58,000 bases of DNA from Adiantum capillus-veneris (GCA_014529385.2 CM043942.1:54750647-54808646), one strand, 5' to 3'; shown: positions 9,518 through 20,492, counted from the stretch's first letter. The notes: generated from the letters alone by a model not told the origin. Numbers and translations are program-made.

Positions 9518-9531
9518 TTGGTATTGGAGCA
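9518..9531 (+). other. Primer binding site
   Basis: TTGGTATTGGAGCA begins two bases after the LTR end and is a variant of the initiator tRNA-Met primer site TGGTATCAGAGC. Confidence 0.7.
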
Positions 9532-9878
9532 GGTTGCGTCCTCCCGGGCTTAGTCGCTAGCTGCTCCAACACATGCCTGCTCACTTTCTCCGATTTCAGT
9601 GAGCTTTGGCAAGCGTTCGTAGGTCGAAAAAAATTTTGGGACTGCTCAAAGAGCTTAGGTTTCTCAGATTTTTGAGTCGGGCTCATTTCGGCCTCTGTTT
9701 CCACTATAGGCAAGTCTGCACAGGCAATTTCATCATTTTGTGCAGAATTTCTGTCAGTGCTGTTTTCTACAGAACAGGTGTCTTACAGTCTACTACGGCT
9801 TGTGCTATATAGCACATGTTGTTCCCGCTTTGTTTCTCCTCTTTGCGGGCAGTTTTCACATCAGGTGCAGCATTTACC

Positions 9879-10978
9879 ATGGTCTACAACAACAACATAG
9901 ATGTGTTCAAGATGTTTGTTGTTGAGGACAGGTTGGATGGATACAATTACCCTATGTGGGCTTATATGATGCAACATGTTCTTGTGTCAAAGGGTGTCTA
10001 GAATATTGTGCACGGCATTGATGTTTGTCCTAGTTCTGAGGATGCAGGTGATGTTGAGGATGTGGCAAGTCTTGCTGCAATGATTGCTGCTATTAGAGTT
10101 GTTTTGCCTACGGTAGAACAAGCTCGTCGGGATGTAAAGGATGCGCAATATCATGCATTGATTGCGTTGTCTGTGAAGTGCACCATTATTCCTCACATTC
10201 GTTCAACAAAATCTGCAAAATAGGCTTGGGATATTCTAGCAGGTCTTTATGCAAGCCGCAATGAGGCTAAAATTGTTTTGCTGCGTAAAGAGCTAGAATC
10301 AAAGATTATGCATGAGGAAGATGATATGGACACTTTCCTTGCTGGTGTCAAGGATATCAATGAGAAACTTATTTCTGCAGGTGAAGTCATTTCAGACAGT
10401 TCCCTTGTGCAGACTGTTCTTGATGCCTTACCAGACTTTTGCTAGTACATGACCCAACGAAATCCTGAAGTTGTCAAATTTGATGCATTATGCACATTGC
10501 TGTTGCAAGAGTCACTTTCCAAAAAAAACCAGGACTAGGTAGCTTGCAGCTGAACAGGCTTTTATTGCTTCTCAAAGAAAGGGTGGTAACAGCAGAGCCA
10601 CTTCTTATGGTTTTGCTGCGAGTGGCAAAACTTTTGTTCCTAATGCTTTTGTTGGCAACAATTCATCTGGAAATTCTGGTGATAAGGGCAAAAAGAAGAT
10701 GCGTTGCCACTATTGTAGAGCTAATGATCATTTTATCAAGCAGTGTCCTAAGTTGAAGGCTAAAGAGGCTAAGAAGAAAGAGGGTGGTTCCACTGCAAAT
10801 GCTGATTCCACTACAAATGCAGCCATTGTTGAGTCTTCTGTAAAAGGAGACTGTGATGTTGATGTTGATGCAGAATGGGGTTTTGGTGCAAAGTGCACTT
10901 ACAGTCCAGCTGTCCATGATGCATGCTTGTCATTGCTGCAAATTCACATGTGTGGTATTTCGATAGTGGTGCTACAAA
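9879..10978 (+). pseudogene. Ty1/copia gag and protease start, truncated by gap
   Basis: From the ATG at 9879 the frame encodes copia gag (F-x-G-x-N-Y-x-x-W type start, L-D-G-Y-N-Y-P-M-W). It continues in one frame past TAG stops at 9999-10001, 10221-10223 and 10443-10445. A frame change near an A-rich run at about 10520 leads to the zinc knuckle CHYCRANDHFIKQC (about 10702-10743; C-x2-C-x4-H-x4-C). Another change leads to the protease motif WYFDSGAT (about 10953-10976) right at the N gap. The order matches copia gag-PR; integrase, RT and RNase H would lie in or beyond the gap, but the next bases belong to a hAT gene. It is not functional. Confidence 0.85.
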
Positions 10979-11178
10979 NNNNNNNNNNNNNNNNNNNNNN
11001 NNNNNNNNNNNNNNNNNNNNNNNNNNNNNNNNNNNNNNNNNNNNNNNNNNNNNNNNNNNNNNNNNNNNNNNNNNNNNNNNNNNNNNNNNNNNNNNNNNNN
11101 NNNNNNNNNNNNNNNNNNNNNNNNNNNNNNNNNNNNNNNNNNNNNNNNNNNNNNNNNNNNNNNNNNNNNNNNNNNNNN
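10979..11178. other. 200-base N gap
   Basis: Exactly 200 Ns, which suggests a placeholder of unknown true length. A copia protease lies on the left and a hAT transposase on the right. Confidence 0.99.
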
Positions 11179-12371
11179 TTTTGTGGAGAGCTGAGAGTTC
11201 TTTAGGTGCGGAGACAGAGGTTGGAGGAGGTTCGGCCTCCATGCAACCCCCTACTTCCAGGAAGAGAGCACGTGTTGGCGGTGAAGATGAGGATTCCTTG
11301 CCACGTGAAAAAGGTACATCTGAAACACCAACGCAGACCACTTTGCCTAGTCGCATCTCTTCTCAAGCTTGGGTCAAAGAGCGTCAGAGGGTGGTAGAGA
11401 TGGAGATATGTCGCACTCTTATTGAGTGCAATATATCTTTGAATGTTTTGCGCACATATCAGTGGAAAAGAATGGTAAAATCCATTGCACAGGTGGGGCC
11501 TACTGAGACATGGACACGTCTTGATTACACCAAGATGCACACCACTATGTTAGATGAACAAAAGGCCTTAATTGACAAGGCACTTACGCCTGTGAAAGCT
11601 GAATGGAAGGAGTTTGGATGCACCATTATCTCAGATGGTTGGGCAGACATTAGCAGACGACACATAATCAATCCTTGTGTCTTCTGCTTTGGGCACCTAT
11701 TTCTTGCGTGCTGTGGATGCTTGAAAAGCAGGGGAAAAGATCACGGCTGAGTTTATATTTAGTCACATCAAAAACAGCCATAGAGGAGGTTGGCAAGGAG
11801 AATGTTGTGCAGGTGGTGACAGATAATGCAGCTAATTGCAAGGCAATGGGATTTATGGTCGAGCAACAGTTTCCTGGCATAGTGTGGACTCCATCTGCTG
11901 CACATTGTTTGGATTTGCTCATGGAGGATATTGGCAAACTTTCATGGGTGCAGCCCATAGTTGCAGATGTAGTCAAGGTCACCACATTCTTTCGCAAGAA
12001 ACATCAGGCTCTTGCTATCTTCCGCAGCCATAGCACTTTGGATATGGTTCGGCCTTCAAAAACCAGGTTTGCCTACATTTACTTGGTTTTACAGAGGCTC
12101 TACAAACTTAGAGATCCGCTACACCAGACAGTGGTGGATCCAAAATGGCGAGGCATGTCAAGATCGCAAGATGAATCTACAAAATACTTGCAAAGACGGA
12201 TCCTTGATGAGAGATTTTGGCAGGAAGTGCACGCTCTTTTAGTGGCACTCAAGCCAGTCTACGTCCTCCTTCGATTGACGGATATGGAGGGATCGACCTT
12301 GGACTAGTCTATCATCTGTTTATGCAGATGAAAGACCACGTTTCCAAATGCTCTCTGTTGACTATTGATCG

Positions 12372-12471
12372 GTAAGGGGTTCCTCATGTTCTAATGGTTG
12401 TCTGTTTTAACCATCAAGTCTAAGTTCTAACTTGTATTGACAAGTTGTTTTGATATTTCAGCCGATCAGAT
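12372..12471 (+). other. Inferred intron 1 of the hAT gene
   Basis: Donor CG|GTAAGG and acceptor TTTCAG|CCGATC with a T-rich 3' part. Removing it joins T-I-D-R to R-S-D-L-L-G-C-V-E-S-R-W in one frame. Confidence 0.7.
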
Positions 12472-12782
12472 TTATTGGGATGTGTTGAGAGCCGCTGGAC
12501 TTTCATGAGCCGTCCCATGCATGCGGTGGCTGCCATGCTTCATCCTCTCTACAGATCGCCAGAGCTAAACAATCAGAGTATGTTGGGCTATGTTTTCAGA
12601 GGATGATCAGCTTGGGATAGACAAGGAATTCACCAACTACATGAATGGCATTGGCGCTTCTTTCACAAGAGCAGTTTCTTTGAGGAAGGAAGCCACAAAG
12701 TATCCTTTGACGTGGTGGCACTTCGTATGGGAGAGTTGGTCTTCCCAACCTCTCACGCGTTGCTCTTCGTATCCTTTCTCAG

Positions 12783-12912
12783 GTTAGGAAACTGCCATCA
12801 ATGATTCCATTGTATATACTACTTCTAACTTCATCTTTATATTACTTGACACTTGTCACTCTCCTAATTTTGTGTGCATTGATGATTGTGCTCTTGCTTG
12901 AGCACTGAGCAG
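12783..12912 (+). other. Inferred intron 2 of the hAT gene
   Basis: Donor CAG|GTTAGG and acceptor GAGCAG|GATTGC. Removing it joins R-I-L-S-Q to D-C-S-T-R-A-C-E-R-N-W-S, the conserved hAT C-terminal layout. Confidence 0.75.
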
Positions 12913-13074
12913 GATTGCTCGACTAGAGCATGTGAGCGCAATTGGAGTGCTTACTCTCTCATACACACGAAGATTCGAAATCGCCTTAGCACTTCTTAGT
13001 TGGAGAAGTTGGTGTATTGCAGAGCCAACATGAGGCTCGTGCAGAGTTACCATTCTTTGGGGCAACCCAAACAG

Positions 13075-13164
13075 GTAAATTATCTCGATGTTGGCCACTT
13101 TAAACTCAACCTGCAAGCATATGCCATAAATAAGTCATTTTAACTTTATTTTACTCTTCAACAG
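13075..13164 (+). other. Inferred intron 3 of the hAT gene
   Basis: Donor ACAG|GTAAAT and acceptor CAACAG|GTTGAT. Removing it leaves Q-P-K-Q joined to V-D-A-T-E-L-K in frame. Confidence 0.65.
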
Positions 13165-13636
13165 GTTGATGCGACAGAGCTGAAAATGGTAGATGATCCT
13201 AGACCAGAGGAGGTGGACCGACAGATCAGAGACAAGCAAGAGCAGATTCTCAAAGAACTGCATAGAGAGCTCGAGAGCGTGGATCGTCGTGTGACTAGAT
13301 CACGTGCACGAGCTCTTAGCCTTCCTCTACGCACGGTGGGAGGAGATCCAGACACTGTGAGACGAGAAAGTATTCGCGGGGGAAGCTTCCTATTCGCTCC
13401 AATCGCAGCGAGGAAATGAAGCTGTCCGGCTCATCCATGGAGAGATTGTTGATATGCCTGAGGAGGCTTGTGGTGCAAAGGTGCTTGTACCAGAGTTGAC
13501 ATATGCTAAGCCTGACCCTGAGTTTGATGAGGAGGGCAATGTCCTTGATGATGGGGGCTTGCTCACTATACCGACGATTCATCTTCCGCATCTGACACAG
13601 ACTTTTGAGGCTGCACGTCTTAGTGCACACTGGTGA

Positions 13637-13950
13637 CTGCATGCTTTGGAGGACAGGCTGCAACAGACTTTCATTGTTATCATGGCATTGTAGTATTTCA
13701 CAATACTTTGTTTTGGATCTTGATTCAGTTTGTATGGTATATGCCGACTTCTGGCTGATGCCATGGACATGATGTTTGTAGTTGTTATTTGGTTTTATGA
13801 TTTATGGTCATTGGTTTTCTCATTGAGTATTGAGTCTTGAGTCATTAAGTTTTATGTTCAATATGTTTATTTTCAGCATTGCATTGTTAATGAGGCTGAA
13901 TTTTGAAAGGTCTGTGAACTTAAATTTAGTGTAATTATCTTTTTTTACAA
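13637..13950. other. Unassigned T-rich interval after the hAT gene
   Basis: Likely 3' flank or 3' untranslated region of the hAT element. No terminal inverted repeat was identified. Confidence 0.35.
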
Positions 13951-13951
13951 A

Positions 13952-14037
13952 TGGTACGTACCTATCACGTACCTAAAGGTTGGTTCAGTACGGAAGTACG
14001 TTCCGTACGTACCTAAACCGTACCGTACACTACGTAC
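13952..14037. repeat. GTAC-rich palindromic cluster
   Basis: About ten GTAC tetranucleotides occur in 86 bases, including the palindrome GGTACGTACC and several CGTACC/GGTACG blocks in both orientations. It lies between the hAT coding remains and a gypsy fragment. It may be the subterminal transposase-binding region of the hAT element. Confidence 0.6.
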
Positions 14038-14043
14038 CTTTCC

Positions 14044-14479
14044 ACCCTGCAGCACGACCCAAGCTTACTCCTCAGGAGCGGGCTCGCTTCATTAGGGAAG
14101 GGAAGTGCTTTGGATGCGGGGAAACTGGACATATCTCCGCAAAGTGCCCTAAAAAGGCATAGAAAGAACAGAACGACAAGGATGACGAAAGGCCTGAGAG
14201 TTCGAGAGCAGCTGAGGAACGTGGAAGAAAGGCAAGATGAAAACAGGACTGGTTCCAGATTGCGTGGGTACCGATCCCATCACGTTGGACGAGAGTACAG
14301 AACTTTGCCGAGCTTGGGGCAAAGTGAAAGACCAAGAAGCCCTGATCTTCTTTGATGGAGGAGCCAAGGCCAACTTTATTTCACCGGAATTGGCGCCACG
14401 GCTCGAGATCACTTCCAATCGGATGGGATGTCACGTGACACATCCAGACCTATGTGTCCGTGGACAAGCTACAGCATGA
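14044..14479 (+). pseudogene. Ty3/gypsy gag zinc knuckle and protease fragment
   Basis: The knuckle CFGCGETGHISAKC (14108-14149) is followed after a TAG and a frame change by a retropepsin block. That block carries [12 protein letters not shown] and [17 protein letters not shown], where the active-site triad reads D-G-G. The same block occurs in the element at 18190-18300 with D-P-G, so this is a diverged fragment of that family. It stops at 14477-14479. Confidence 0.75.
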
Positions 14480-16100
14480 TCAGGGTTCAGTCAGTCCAGT
14501 CAGTCTAGATTAGAAGTGATCTGGCACTTTTCTGAGCCTATTCATAGACCGTGCATGCCCAGTCACTTAGTGTAGATGCATATCCCCTCGTTGCACACAG
14601 CATGATCATCATTATTTCCATCAGAATCCATTAGAATCAGTTAGGGGAATTTTCCAGTGATTTTAGGCCTATTTTCCCTATTTTTGACATTTTTCACTTA
14701 TTAATTTAAGTGACTTTCCAACAAAAGTAGGTAGGGCAATTTTGCTAAGTTTGTATATAAGCAAACCCAAGTTAGCACTCAATGGTAGAAGAGGCAGCAG
14801 GAGCTCCACGCTGAACAGGCAACTTCTCAACAGAACCCCCAGGAGACCTAGTGTTTTTGGAGCAGAAGCCTAAAGCTAGCGTTTTGGGATCAGATCAACC
14901 CTGCTGTCACCAGCGTGTGACTACTATTTATCCTTTTTGTTGATTTCTTTCTTATTATCTATTTACTTTCACTTTTTGGAAACACCCCTCGGGAAATCTA
15001 ACTGCTCTGCATTGCATAGCTAGTGTGGAACTGTCCAGAGGGAGTCCAGGCCTGAGGGCAAGAGAGCACTAAAGTTGGACAAGGACTATGGTTAGCCAAG
15101 TGGGGTCATTGACTAGCCAAAGTGGAATCCTTTGCTACAGAGGCTACATTTCAATTCTAGATGTGGCCACAGTGTACAAAGAGGGTCGGATGACCTAGAA
15201 AGATACAATGGCAGCATCTCCTAAAATTTAGGGAACTGCTATTTTGGGACCTGAAAATGTGTTGGCGTCATTACCTCCGGAATGACAAAGGGAACATTTT
15301 CTTACTCTACCGTGAAGTCCACTGGGCAACCGGTTGGGAGATTTTTAGGCGGCAACCCCGAAACGGGAAAATGCTTGTAAATGTGCCAAGTGGCACAATT
15401 CTGTGCACTTTCCTCATGCAAAAAATTGGGCGCTGATTTTTAAGCTGGGAGAGGCTGATTTTCAGAATTTGTCACAGGTTAAGAGCTATGGAGTGCTGGC
15501 TTTCCCTCTTATGCACAGTGCGGTGCCAGGAGTGATGCCCTGCACGCTACGCACTGCCCTCTCTCTCCCCTTTAGCAGTATGTTATGCCCCACTAGTGGG
15601 CTCTTCATTTGACCAATGTACAGTTGTGTGGGTTCATGCGCAATTGCTGAGGCAAGAGCCTCTTGCACAGGTACTGGATTAGCTAGCGGCTAATCCCCCC
15701 GCAGGTACAGGTGAATTCCGAGAGGTTTCACGCCAGAAATCTCGTCCGATTCAAAGGGCAAGTAGCCCTACAGGTGCGGGAGCTCGAGGACTTGCTACGG
15801 ATGCGACCGGCACGCGAAACGGAGCCCGAAACAGTGAATTACAGCCTGCTGTGTATTTTTGCAGGTTTAGGGTTTTGGCCCTAAACGGACCCTAATACCC
15901 CCAGGAGGTTCGCGGACGCAAGGGGACCGCTGTACAGACGATCTGGCGCATTTTCAGGGCTGAAAACAGAGAATTCAGCGTGCTGCAGATTCTCGCCAGG
16001 TTTTGCAAAGTGCCCGTATGCGTCGGGAAAGTCATTTAATGCGTGGGAATACTGACTGTGAAGGGTTCTAGTACAGTTATGCTGCCGAAATCAGGCCAGA
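14480..16100 (+). other. Non-coding interval with LTR-like promoter
   Basis: There is a TATA box (TATATAAG, 14754-14761) in a context like an LTR U3/R, palindromes such as GTGCCAAGTGGCAC (about 15378-15391), and no recognisable coding sequence. Part of it is probably U3 of the following element, but I could not match it to the 3' LTR at 20505. Confidence 0.4.
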
Positions 16101-16129
16101 ACAGTCAAAATTCAGCCAAGGTTGTGCGG

Positions 16130-16379
16130 GGCAGCTTGGAAAGAACCACAGCGTTTATTCCCTCTTTTAAACAATAAAGAAATACCGAAAGGGGCGCCTA
16201 AGTTAGGGGCCAATCTGGTGTCGGTCTTCTCATACAGGTGCATTCTAGCATCTGTATCCCATTCCCCTCTCTTGTGTCACTATAGCGCAGGTATAATAGA
16301 CGACTGATAATGGGTGAAAACTAAATCAAGGTTTGAAGTAAAGTCTACCGCCCTTTTTGGATTGAACAGGCCGGTTACA
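16130..16379 (+). mobile_element. 5' LTR R/U5-like segment of gypsy element B
   Basis: It shares AATACCGAAAGGGGCGCC (about 16182-16199) with the 3' LTR (about 20925-20942), plus GGGGCCAAT just downstream, and ends GGTTACA like the 3' LTR (TTGTTACA). Similarity outside these blocks is low, so the two LTRs are not a close pair. The left edge is unknown. Confidence 0.55.
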
Positions 16380-16398
16380 TGGTTCCATCGACGGGATT
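16380..16398 (+). other. Candidate primer binding site, unusual tRNA
   Basis: TGGTTCCATCGACGGGATT follows the LTR end immediately. It begins with TGG (complement of CCA) and would pair with a tRNA whose 3' part ends ATCCCG-TCGATGGAACCA. It is not the initiator tRNA-Met type seen elsewhere in the window. I could not identify the tRNA. Confidence 0.45.
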
Positions 16399-16486
16399 AA
16401 ATCACTTTTTCCCATAGAAGTGAGCCTTGGTCAGGTTGGGCTTGAAGACGCAGGGGATCATAGACCAGACACAGGGAATTGTAATT

Positions 16487-19030
16487 ATGGTTGACAGACC
16501 ATATGATGTGACTGAAGAGGTTTCCTCTTCACAGGGTCAACAGACACATGAAGTGGGTGAGTCCTCAAGACCACCACAGACAGATGATGATATATTCAGG
16601 ACCCAATAGGCTACTGCTGTGGCTATGTTCACACAAGTAATGCAGAATCCGAGGTTTTTAGCCTTTCTGCAACCTCCTGTTCCGTCTCAGCAAGTTGGGT
16701 CACTGGATCATATTCAAAAGCCTGTTAAGGCTCGAGCACAGGTGATTCATACTGCACAGTCAATGGAAACACCTGTACACTTTACGGAGAACATGCAGTC
16801 TCCACAACCTATGCCTAAGGTGCAAGAACAGGTGGCTGAGATGCCAGTCTTTCAAGCTGTACCAGTTGAGCCTGCCACCTTTCAGCAGCCTATAGTTGGT
16901 TCTAATGGGCACGAAAGCAACCTACAGGCTATGCAACAGGTCTTCCCACCACCTTCAGTACACCCTGGCTATTTTGGAGGTGGATCGGTATTCCAGAGCA
17001 TGGCTGGTCATGCACTTGGAAATCAGTTTTACACGCCAGGAACAATGTTCGGGAGTGCTCAAACGATGATACCCAACCCCATGTATGGTGTCACGGGCAT
17101 GCTACCAGGGTTTCAAAGCACTCAGGGCCAATTTGGGATGCCACAAGCAAATTTTGGTATGGCTGGAATTACAAATCAGCAGCCAAATATGGCGTTTCCA
17201 GGTCAACTTAATTGCGGTCAGGGAACACCAATGAACCCTAATAATGTTCCCATGTTTCAGTCACTTCCATATGACAATTTAACGCCGCTGGAGAGGCCAA
17301 CTCCGTACAAAGAAGGTGGCAAAGGTGTGTCATTCACGACCTTTACAGGGTTTGATGACAGGAAGAAGGCTCTCTCATTCCTCCAGCAGTTTGACAAGGC
17401 CTATGCAGGGGGAAACTTTACAGAGGCTTCAAAGGTCCGCAAGGCAGCCACTTTCTTGACAGGGAATGCAGGACAATGGTGGACAACTTTATTGCTTCAA
17501 GGGCACGCTCCGTCCACATGGATTTACTTCAAGCAGATTTTTGCAGCAGCATGGTTATCTGATGACTTTGAAGCAGATGTCATGACAGAATGGCACCAGC
17601 TTAATGCTGCCACTTGCAGAAATCTGGATGATTACAATCGAAAGTTTTGGAAAGCTCTACTTCCAGTAACTTCCTATAGGTTTGTGCCATTGACAGAACA
17701 GATTGAAAAATATTGTTGTGGCCTACCCAAAGGATTGAGAAAATACTGCACGAAGACCAAAGTCACTACTTTGACGCAGTTCATCGAGGTAGCAAACACT
17801 GGCAATGGTTTGCTCAAGGGAGAAGATTGTGAATTTAACACTGGCGTCAAGGCAGGATCAGGCAAGAAAAATTCAGCCAAGAAGCACGTTCCCAATGAGG
17901 CTCCGAAAGGGACTCAGGAGTCAGCTAATGCAAGGGAAGATAAAGCTACAGCTGAATCAGAAAAGGGACCAGCAAAGAAATGGAAAAGACGTTTTCCTCG
18001 CAAGTCAGAAGAGCAAAAGAAGGTCCTGAGGACAGAGAACAAATGCTTTATATGTGAGCAACCTGGCCACATTGCTTACAACTGTCCTACAAAGAAAAGG
18101 CCAGCTGATTCTGATGGCAAGGAGGACAGGAAAGGAAAGAAGCCCATGGCTGGTCTAGTGCTAGATATGGTGGACGACAAGCCAAATTCAGATGCAAGTG
18201 AGCTTTGCAGAGCATGGGGAAAGGTCAAGGATCAAACAGTGCTTATCTTCTTTGATCCAGGTGCCAAAGCCAACTTTATTTCCCCAGAATTGGCTTCAAA
18301 GTTGGGAATCAGACCTGAAGAGATGGGGTATACAGTAGAGGCAGGTTTGGCATGTCCTGGCCATACAGAGGCTGTGACACCCATCATTGGAAAGTTGCGT
18401 CTACATATCCAGTCCTATGTAGATGCTGAAGAATTTTACATCATGCCACTGGACGGATGTGATGTGTTGTTAGGTATTCCTTGGTTGTTTCGTGTACAGG
18501 GAATCATGGATGCCTACAACAAAAAGATCACTGTACAGAGCAGGGGAAAGACTCACATTCTAGATGTAAAGCTTAAAGGGGAGTCTATTCCTACTGTATC
18601 AGCTTCTGCTATTCCTTCTGTAATGAAAAAGCATCTTTCTGCATACTTGGTTTTTGCACGTGAAGTGTCAGATTGTGATGAATCAAATTTATCTGTGCTA
18701 GATAAAGAAAGGTCAATGTTTTTACGACAGTATAGTGACTGTTTCTCCGATTCATTACCATCTCAATTACCGCCAGAGAGACCCGAGGACCATGCGATAG
18801 ATTTGGTGCCAGGCAGTAGCCCACCAAATAAGCCTCTGTACAGGGTTAGTGCGGCTCAGCAGAAAGAGATAATGGGCCAAGTACAGGAGCTGTTAGAAAA
18901 GGGGCTGATTCAGCCCAGTTCATCTCCATTCTGTTCTCCAGTGTTGTTGGTGCAGAAAAAGGATGACTCATGGCGTATGTGCATAGACTACCGTGCACTG
19001 AACAAGAATACCATCAAAAGAAGGTCCTGA
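16487..19030 (+). pseudogene. Ty3/gypsy gag-protease-RT start, element B
   Basis: The frame opens at about 16487 and continues past one TAG (16607-16609) to 19030. Order: a Gln/Pro/Met-rich N-terminal region (to about 17280), a gag capsid domain (about 17320-17810, with F-x-G-F-D-D-R-K-K-A, G-Q-W-W-T-T, L-D-D-Y-N-R-K-F), a basic linker, and the zinc knuckle [14 protein letters not shown] (18043-18084). The retropepsin reads [15 protein letters not shown] near 18250 and [11 protein letters not shown] near 18460. RT starts with [20 protein letters not shown] and I-D-Y-R-A-L-N-K near 18925-19010. The protease has D-P-G instead of D-S/T-G. The RT is cut at the duplication joint before any catalytic motif. 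Gag and protease look well kept; RT, RNase H and integrase are missing, so the element could only move with outside help. Confidence 0.9.
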
Positions 19031-20109
19031 GGACAAAGAACAAATGCTTTATTTGTGAGCAGCCTGGCCACATTGCTTACAATTGTCCTACAAAGAAAAG
19101 GCCAGCTGATTCTGAAGACAAGGAGGACAGGAAAGGAAAGAAGCCCATGGCTGGTCTAGTGCCAGATATGGTGGGTGACAAGCCAAATTCAGATGCAAGT
19201 GAGCTTTGCAGAGCATGGGGAAAGGTCAGGGATCAAACAGTGCTTATCTTCTTTGACCCAGGGGCCAAAGCCAACTTTATTTCCCCAGAATTGGCTTCAA
19301 AGTTGGGAATCAGACCTGAAGAGATGGGGTATACAGCAGAGGCAGGTTTGGCATGTCCTGGCCATACAGAGGCTGTGACACCCATCATTGGAAAGCTGCC
19401 TCTACATATCCAGTCCTATGTAGATGCTGAAGAATTTTATATCATGCCACTGGACGGATGTGATGTGTTGTTAGGTATTCCTTGGTTGTTTCGTGTACAG
19501 GGAATCATGGATGCCTACAACAAAAAGATCACTGTACAGAGCAGGGGAAAGACTCACATTCCGGATGTAAAGCTTAAAGGGGAGTCTATTCCCACTGTAT
19601 CAGCTTCTGCTATTACTTCTGTAATGAAAAAGCATCTTTCTGCGTACTTGGTTTTTGCACGTGAAGTGTCAGATTGTGATGAATCAAATTTATCTGTGTT
19701 AGATAAAGAAAGGTCAATGTTTTTACAACAGTATAGTGACTGCTTTTCCGATTCATTACCGTCTCAATTACCGCCAGAGAGACCCGAGGACAATGCGATA
19801 GATTTGGTGCCAGGCAGTAGCCCACCAAATAAGCCTCCGTACAGGGTTAGTGCGGCTCAGCAGAAAGAGATAATGAGCCAAGTACAGGAGCTGTTAGAAA
19901 AGGGGCTGATTCAGCCCAGTTCATCTCCATTCTGTTCTCCAGTGTTGTTGGTGCAGAAAAAGGATGACTCATGGCGTATGTGCATAGACTACCGTGCACT
20001 GAACAAGAATACCATCAAGAATAGGTTTGGTACCCCTATTGGGTTTCAGGGATACTGTGAGTTGACACTATTCTGCTGTAATGACTTTAAAATTTGGAAT
20101 TCCCGATAG
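19016..20109 (+). pseudogene. Tandem second copy of zinc knuckle-protease-RT start
   Basis: Bases 19016-20016 repeat 18015-19015 at an offset of 1001 bases, with about 29 differences by my reading. The copy again holds [40 protein letters not shown] and the RT opening to [11 protein letters not shown]. Because 1001 is not a multiple of three, the joint shifts the frame. After 20016 the sequence leaves RT and turns to unrelated sequence, so the RT catalytic region is deleted here too. Confidence 0.85.
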
Positions 20110-20492
20110 TATGATACTGATTTGTACTTGACTTGTTTAAGTGCAGGAAGTGATAGACGAAATGACTGCAGCATTTTGGTGTGACAAATCTCTATAGACA
20201 TGATTGCAATAAGGATTAGTTAATCGGGCATCTGTGAGGTCCCCATTGGATCTAGATGCGATTGCTAAATACGTTACCGATTAATCATAGTCTGAGATTG
20301 GAATGACTGTTGAATGTGATTTGCCATGTGGTGTCCTGTGATGTCCAGTGATATCCTGTGATGACTGTCGATTGGTACATGTGCTAGATGTGTTGTTCCT
20401 AGAGCGTGGGTACTAACAATCAGTGTCTACTAAAACAGCTTATGGCCTTTGTTTGTTTTGCAGGCGTAATCGAGGGCGATTACAATGCTTTC
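20110..20492 (+). other. Non-coding interval before the polypurine tract
   Basis: No RT, RNase H or integrase motif is present where they would be expected. A loose 10-base repeat (TGTGATGTCC-like) lies at about 20335-20365. Confidence 0.45.

Larger units (their letters stand above)
11179..13636 (+). pseudogene. hAT-type transposase (DUF659 / hAT C-terminal), intron-containing
   Basis: The N-terminus, where a BED zinc finger is expected, is lost in the gap. Exon 1 (to 12371) has a DUF659-like core: I-S-D-G-W, E-E-V-G-K-E-N-V-V-Q-V-V-T-D-N-A-A-N-C-K, and A-A-H-C-L-D-L-L. The first conserved acidic residues of the RNase H-like fold are visible. Introns, all GT-AG, are inferred at 12372-12471, 12783-12912 and 13075-13164. 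Joining across the second restores RILSQ to the hAT dimerisation block, with RACERNWSAYSLIHTKIRNRL at about 12922-12984. Exon 4 has a charged coiled-coil-like stretch (E-E-V-D-R-Q-I-R-D-K-Q-E-Q). Frame changes near 11680, 12300, 12590 and 12720, and a stop near 12990, make it a pseudogene. A domesticated hAT-like gene is less likely given these breaks. Confidence 0.82.

Noticed and set aside
10699-11750. Long frames running through the first N block
   Set aside because: The Ns leave the frame undefined. The left part is copia and the right part hAT, so no fusion protein is supported.
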